Positions 33,085 through 35,747 of a stretch of 35,747 nucleotides of DNA are shown here, in pieces. Numbering within the stretch: position 1 is the stretch's first letter; each line of letters opens with the position of its first letter. Source of the DNA: Bacilli bacterium (GTDB taxonomy: Bacteria; Bacillota_I; Bacilli_A; RF39; UBA660); NCBI GenBank assembly GCA_918219625.1, contig CAKJXT010000010.1:1-35747 (forward strand), given 5' to 3'. Made by a program: the position numbers and the translations under genes. The notes beneath the pieces were generated by a model, which saw only the letters and a program-made list of their open reading frames with translations, was not told the origin of the DNA and searched no databases.

Positions 33085-33570
33085 TTAATTTATTCTTTCA
33101 ATCTTAAACTTTTTAGAAATAAAATATAATATAAAATATATAAAAACACAATAAACAACATTTATAATTAAAGAACAATATATACTTTTAAATAATAAAT
33201 TCCAAGAAAATGAAACAATTCCATTAAAAAACATAAATATAAAACTCATTAGTCTATATAAAGAAATTGAAACAATAACTTCAAATATAGAAACAAAAAT
33301 ATTATTAGGCATATTCGCACTTACGAAACATATTAACAATCCTATTATTAAAAAAAATGCAGAACTCATAAAATAATTACCAGTATAAACTAAATCATAT
33401 AAAAAACCCATTATAAAACAAAATATATAATAATAATTAACCTTTTTAAAATAAGGTCGTAAAACTATAACTGAAGTTAATATAATTAATGGTAAGAATA
33501 TACTGTTTTTTAAAAAATAATTAAAAATAAATTCTAAAAAAAACGAAAAAAAACTAAAAATTATAATCAT
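33085..33570 (-). CDS. mreD: Rod-shape protein MreD
   Basis: A 161-residue integral membrane protein with about five or six helices, no sizeable soluble part, and the FIMGFLYDLVYTG segment near 53-65 that marks MreD proteins. It overlaps mreC by 4 bp. MreD works with MreC and RodA/PBP2 in lateral wall synthesis. Sequence conservation in this family is low; the call rests on size, topology and the mreC neighbour. Confidence 0.85.
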   Translation of the reverse strand: MIIIFSFFSFFLEFIFNYFLKNSIFLPLIILTSVIVLRPYFKKVNYYYIFCFIMGFLYDLVYTGNYFMSSAFFLIIGLLICFVSANMPNNIFVSIFEVIVSISLYRLMSFIFMFFNGIVSFSWNLLFKSIYCSLIINVVYCVFIYFILYFISKKFKIERIN

Positions 33571-34370
33571 TTTTCACCTCTCATAACTACAGTAACGTAA
33601 CTAATATCATCAAAATTAGTATCAGACTTAACTTTAATAACCTTAGCTAAATCAAAATTATCAGTAGTAACAAGACTAACCTTACCAATCACAATACCAC
33701 TTGGAAAAATATTACCTAAACCAGATGTAACAACTAAAGAATCAACTGGAATTTCAATATTATCAACAACTCCAACAACTTCAAATAATCCCTCATCTTC
33801 ATCATAATTATTTAATATACCATAAACATAATTATCCCCTATCTTAATCTTAACAGAAATATTTAAAGGAAATTTATGATTAGATAAAAGCATAACACTA
33901 CTACTATTTATTGAAACATCATCAGTTATACCAACTAAACTACCATTAGATAAAACAGCCATATTTTTACCAATATCCATAGAACTTCCAACATCAATAA
34001 CTAATTTCTTTTGCCAATAATCTAAATCCCTATTAATAACACTTCCATTAACATACTTTCTATCACTAAGTAACTTATTAATAGAAGTTACTTGCTTTAA
34101 TTTAGAAATTTCATTATTTAGTTCATCATTCAAAGACTTATATTCTTTATAAACCTCCAATTGTTCCTTAAGAAATTTGTTTTCTTCTTCCAATTTATAA
34201 TAATTCTTATCACCAAAAACACGAGTAAATGCTTTATTAATGAACATTACTCCATCTTTAATACCATATGAAGGAACATTAAAATTCATTTTAATAAAAA
34301 CAGCTGATAAAATTAAACTTAAAATAATACATAAAACTATTATTATTTTCTTTCTATTTTTCTTATGCAT
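33567..34370 (-). CDS. mreC: Rod-shape protein MreC
   Basis: A 267-residue bitopic membrane protein: transmembrane helix at about 9-27, coiled coil about 57-95 (EEENKFLKEQLEVYKEYKS), and a beta-barrel domain from about 100 on, including ASSMDIGKNMAVLSNGSLVG-like and VVTSGLGNIFPSGIVIGKV segments typical of MreC. It scaffolds the elongation machinery outside the membrane. mreB, which normally precedes it, is not present: radC ends 44 bp upstream. A weak -10 (TATAAT, 34386-34391) lies in that gap. Confidence 0.95.
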   Translation of the reverse strand: MHKKNRKKIIIVLCIILSLILSAVFIKMNFNVPSYGIKDGVMFINKAFTRVFGDKNYYKLEEENKFLKEQLEVYKEYKSLNDELNNEISKLKQVTSINKLLSDRKYVNGSVINRDLDYWQKKLVIDVGSSMDIGKNMAVLSNGSLVGITDDVSINSSSVMLLSNHKFPLNISVKIKIGDNYVYGILNNYDEDEGLFEVVGVVDNIEIPVDSLVVTSGLGNIFPSGIVIGKVSLVTTDNFDLAKVIKVKSDTNFDDISYVTVVMRGEK

Positions 34371-34414
34371 ATAACCACCATTCTAATTATAATATATTTA
34401 AAAACAAAATTAAA

Positions 34415-35083
34415 CTAAATATCACCATTTTCTAAAAAACTATAATATTTATTCCTTCCAATAATAACATGATCAATAACCCTAATACCTAACATATCAC
34501 CTATTTCAATAAGGCGTTTTGTAATTTCAATATCATTTCTACTAGGCATTACATTACCACTTGGATGATTATGAATACAAATAATTGAAGAAGCACTAAC
34601 ACTAATAGCCTCCTTAAAAACCTCTCTTGGATGAACTAAACTATGATCTAAAGTACCAATAAATAATAATTTTTCCCCAATAACAACTTTATTACTATCT
34701 AAATAAACGGCATAAAAATATTCTTGTTTCTTATTGATAAAAATATTTCTATAATAATGAAAAACAATTGAAGCATTAGTAATTTTAATATTATTTAAAG
34801 ACTTTAAACAATTAGATCTTTTACCAAGTTCTAAAGCTGCTAAAATAACCGCACTCTTAATACTCCCTATTCCCTTTACTTTAGATAACTTTTGAAAATT
34901 AATATCAGATATATTACCAGAAACCTCACTTAAAACTTTCAAAGCTAAATCCTTCGCACTATCTTCTCTATTACCCGTCTTAATTAAAATAGATAATAAT
35001 TCTTCATTTGAAAGACTTTCAGCTCCATACATTAATAATCTTTCGACAGGTCTCTCACTCTTTGGAATATCCTTTATCTTCAT
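34415..35083 (-). CDS. radC: RadC family protein (JAB/MPN+ domain)
   Basis: A 222-residue protein with an N-terminal helix-hairpin-helix region (KLSKVKGIGSIKSAVILAA, 65-83) and a JAB metalloprotease-like domain. The JAMM zinc ligands are present: Glu121, His171-x-His173 (IHNHPSG) and Asp184. Despite the name, a DNA repair role is not established. It overlaps the upstream SPOR-domain gene by 29 bp and has a GAGGAG site. Its position before mreC matches Bacillus, where maf-radC precede mreB. Confidence 0.95.
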   Translation of the reverse strand: MKIKDIPKSERPVERLLMYGAESLSNEELLSILIKTGNREDSAKDLALKVLSEVSGNISDINFQKLSKVKGIGSIKSAVILAALELGKRSNCLKSLNNIKITNASIVFHYYRNIFINKKQEYFYAVYLDSNKVVIGEKLLFIGTLDHSLVHPREVFKEAISVSASSIICIHNHPSGNVMPSRNDIEITKRLIEIGDMLGIRVIDHVIIGRNKYYSFLENGDI

Positions 35084-35528
35084 TTAAAACCAACTCCTCA
35101 TAACTATTAATAACCTGACTGCAAATATCACCAATCGCATCATCACTAGCGTCTTTTAAAACCATATCATACTGCTCAACAATAGAAATAAAAACACCAT
35201 TGGAAACCTTATTATCCTTTATAATAATATCATACCCCATATTATTAAAATATTCCTTAACTTTTATAGCATTTTCATGACTTTTAGTAATTCCAACATA
35301 GGCATGATAACCTTTATCATCAATATCGTATATATAAGATGAAAAATCACCTAAATTACTCTTCATAGAATCAATATCACTATAAACACCTATTTCAATA
35401 AAATACAAAGTATCATAATAATTAAAAACAGAAGTAACATCAAAATCCTTATATTGTTTTAAAACAAACATTCCTAAATAAATACCAAAAACTAAAGATA
35501 AAAATATAGATCCAATATACTTTTTCAT
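35055..35528 (-). CDS. SPOR-domain membrane protein in the spoIIB position
   Basis: A 157-residue protein with an N-terminal transmembrane helix (about 4-20) and a SPOR-like domain (about 38-110: LYFIEIGVYSDIDSMKSNL, YHAYVGITKSHENAIKVKEY, FNNMGYDIIIKDN). SPOR domains bind denuded peptidoglycan at division sites. In Bacillus spoIIB, a SPOR protein acting in engulfment, lies just upstream of comC-maf-radC; this gene occupies that place but is about half as long. ATG 35528 with GGTGAT is preferred; the frame also opens at ATG 35630, but that would add a second hydrophobic stretch and read through a terminator. Confidence 0.72.
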   Translation of the reverse strand: MKKYIGSIFLSLVFGIYLGMFVLKQYKDFDVTSVFNYYDTLYFIEIGVYSDIDSMKSNLGDFSSYIYDIDDKGYHAYVGITKSHENAIKVKEYFNNMGYDIIIKDNKVSNGVFISIVEQYDMVLKDASDDAIGDICSQVINSYEELVLNEDKGYSKE

Positions 35529-35543
35529 ACTATCACCATGACT

Positions 35544-35576
35544 ATTATATAAAATAATAATCAAAAAAAATGTCAA
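35544..35576 (-). promoter_or_regulatory. Possible promoter of the SPOR-radC operon
   Basis: Minus-strand TTGACA (35571-35576) and TATAAT (35544-35549) are both perfect, but 21 bp apart instead of 17. The predicted RNA would begin only about 9 nt before the start codon. Confidence 0.35.
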
Positions 35577-35583
35577 AAAAAAA

Positions 35584-35604
35584 ATACAAGAATAAATCTT
35601 GTAT
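35584..35604 (-). terminator. Terminator of the upstream unknown gene
   Basis: A 7-bp perfect stem ATACAAG/CTTGTAT with a 7-nt loop is followed on the minus strand by about ten T residues, just after the stop codon at 35617-35619. Confidence 0.75.
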
Positions 35605-35616
35605 AAGAAATATAAA

Positions 35617-35747
35617 TTAATGCAACCCATTTGTTGAATAACAGCTCAACAGATCAACTTTAGAATTCAAAGCATCCATAGATTTAATTAAATTGTTTAA
35701 CAAATCAATAGTTATATCATCCTCTTGTCCTTCAGCACTAAGTTCAA
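35617..35747 (-). CDS. 3' end of an unidentified gene
   Basis: The last 42 codons and TAA stop of a gene that enters from the right edge. The visible part reads as an amphipathic helix (ITIDLLNNLIKSMDALNSKV) and ends GLH. It is followed by a strong terminator, so it ends a transcription unit. In Bacillus the gene here would be folC, but the tail does not identify it. The frame was chosen because it is the open one that stops just before the terminator. Confidence 0.6.
   Translation of the reverse strand, partial: ELSAEGQEDDITIDLLNNLIKSMDALNSKVDLLSCYSTNGLH

Noticed and set aside
35529..35630. Longer start (ATG 35630) for the SPOR-domain protein
   Set aside because: The extra segment would be translated through a strong terminator hairpin and T run, and it lacks a suitable ribosome binding site, whereas ATG 35528 has one.
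1..35747. Mycoplasma-type code (TGA read as tryptophan)
   Set aside because: Tryptophans are encoded by TGG and several genes end with TGA in 4-bp overlaps, so the standard bacterial code applies despite the AT richness.

Overview
The window comes from a very AT-rich low-GC Gram-positive bacterium, most likely an uncultured, probably gut-associated member of the Bacilli (Erysipelotrichales/RF39-like). The evidence is the Bacillus-type block spoIIB-like/radC/mreC/mreD/spoIVFA/spoIVFB/rplU/prp/rpmA/obg, an L27 with a cleavable N-terminal extension next to its protease Prp, strong AGGAGG-type ribosome binding sites, and TGA used as a stop. Every gene lies on the minus strand except one Rpn-type nuclease gene at 23671-24576. 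The layout below therefore runs from high to low coordinates, in the direction of transcription.

35747-29458 is a housekeeping block: the tail of an unknown gene, a SPOR-domain protein in the spoIIB position, radC, mreC, mreD, spoIVFA, spoIVFB, then a well-formed promoter and L21 leader driving rplU-prp-rpmA, a terminator, and obg. The order follows Bacillus subtilis, but mreB, minCD and spo0B are missing.

29379-24603 holds an unrecognised 221-residue protein and a two-gene operon. The first gene of the operon encodes a secreted N-acetylglucosaminidase ending in a dockerin. The second encodes a membrane-anchored protein beginning with a cohesin-like domain. They look like an adjacent cohesin-dockerin pair that tethers a wall hydrolase to the cell surface. 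The plus-strand Rpn gene follows; it appears to start at AUU and contains a 12-bp tandem repeat.

23540-142 is a large surface-glycan locus. A first operon (tagO-like initiator, GT2, rmlA, an rmlC-rmlD fusion, rmlB) makes dTDP-rhamnose and the lipid-linked primer. After a terminator and an extended -10 promoter, a second operon encodes an ABC exporter, rhamnosyltransferase-like enzymes, a GacI/GacJ/GacL-like side-chain module, a sugar aminotransferase, an ATP-grasp/HAD fusion and a Wzx-like flippase. Separately promoted units follow: CotH kinase, VTC domain plus DUF4956, GT4 plus an Alg14/Alg13 pair, and galE. The set resembles streptococcal rhamnose polysaccharide loci, with an added predicted amino sugar and a CotH/VTC module. 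At the left edge, the first 19 codons of a gene that may be a transposase run out of the window.

No stretch longer than 300 bases lacks a gene. I saw no rRNA, tRNA or CRISPR array.
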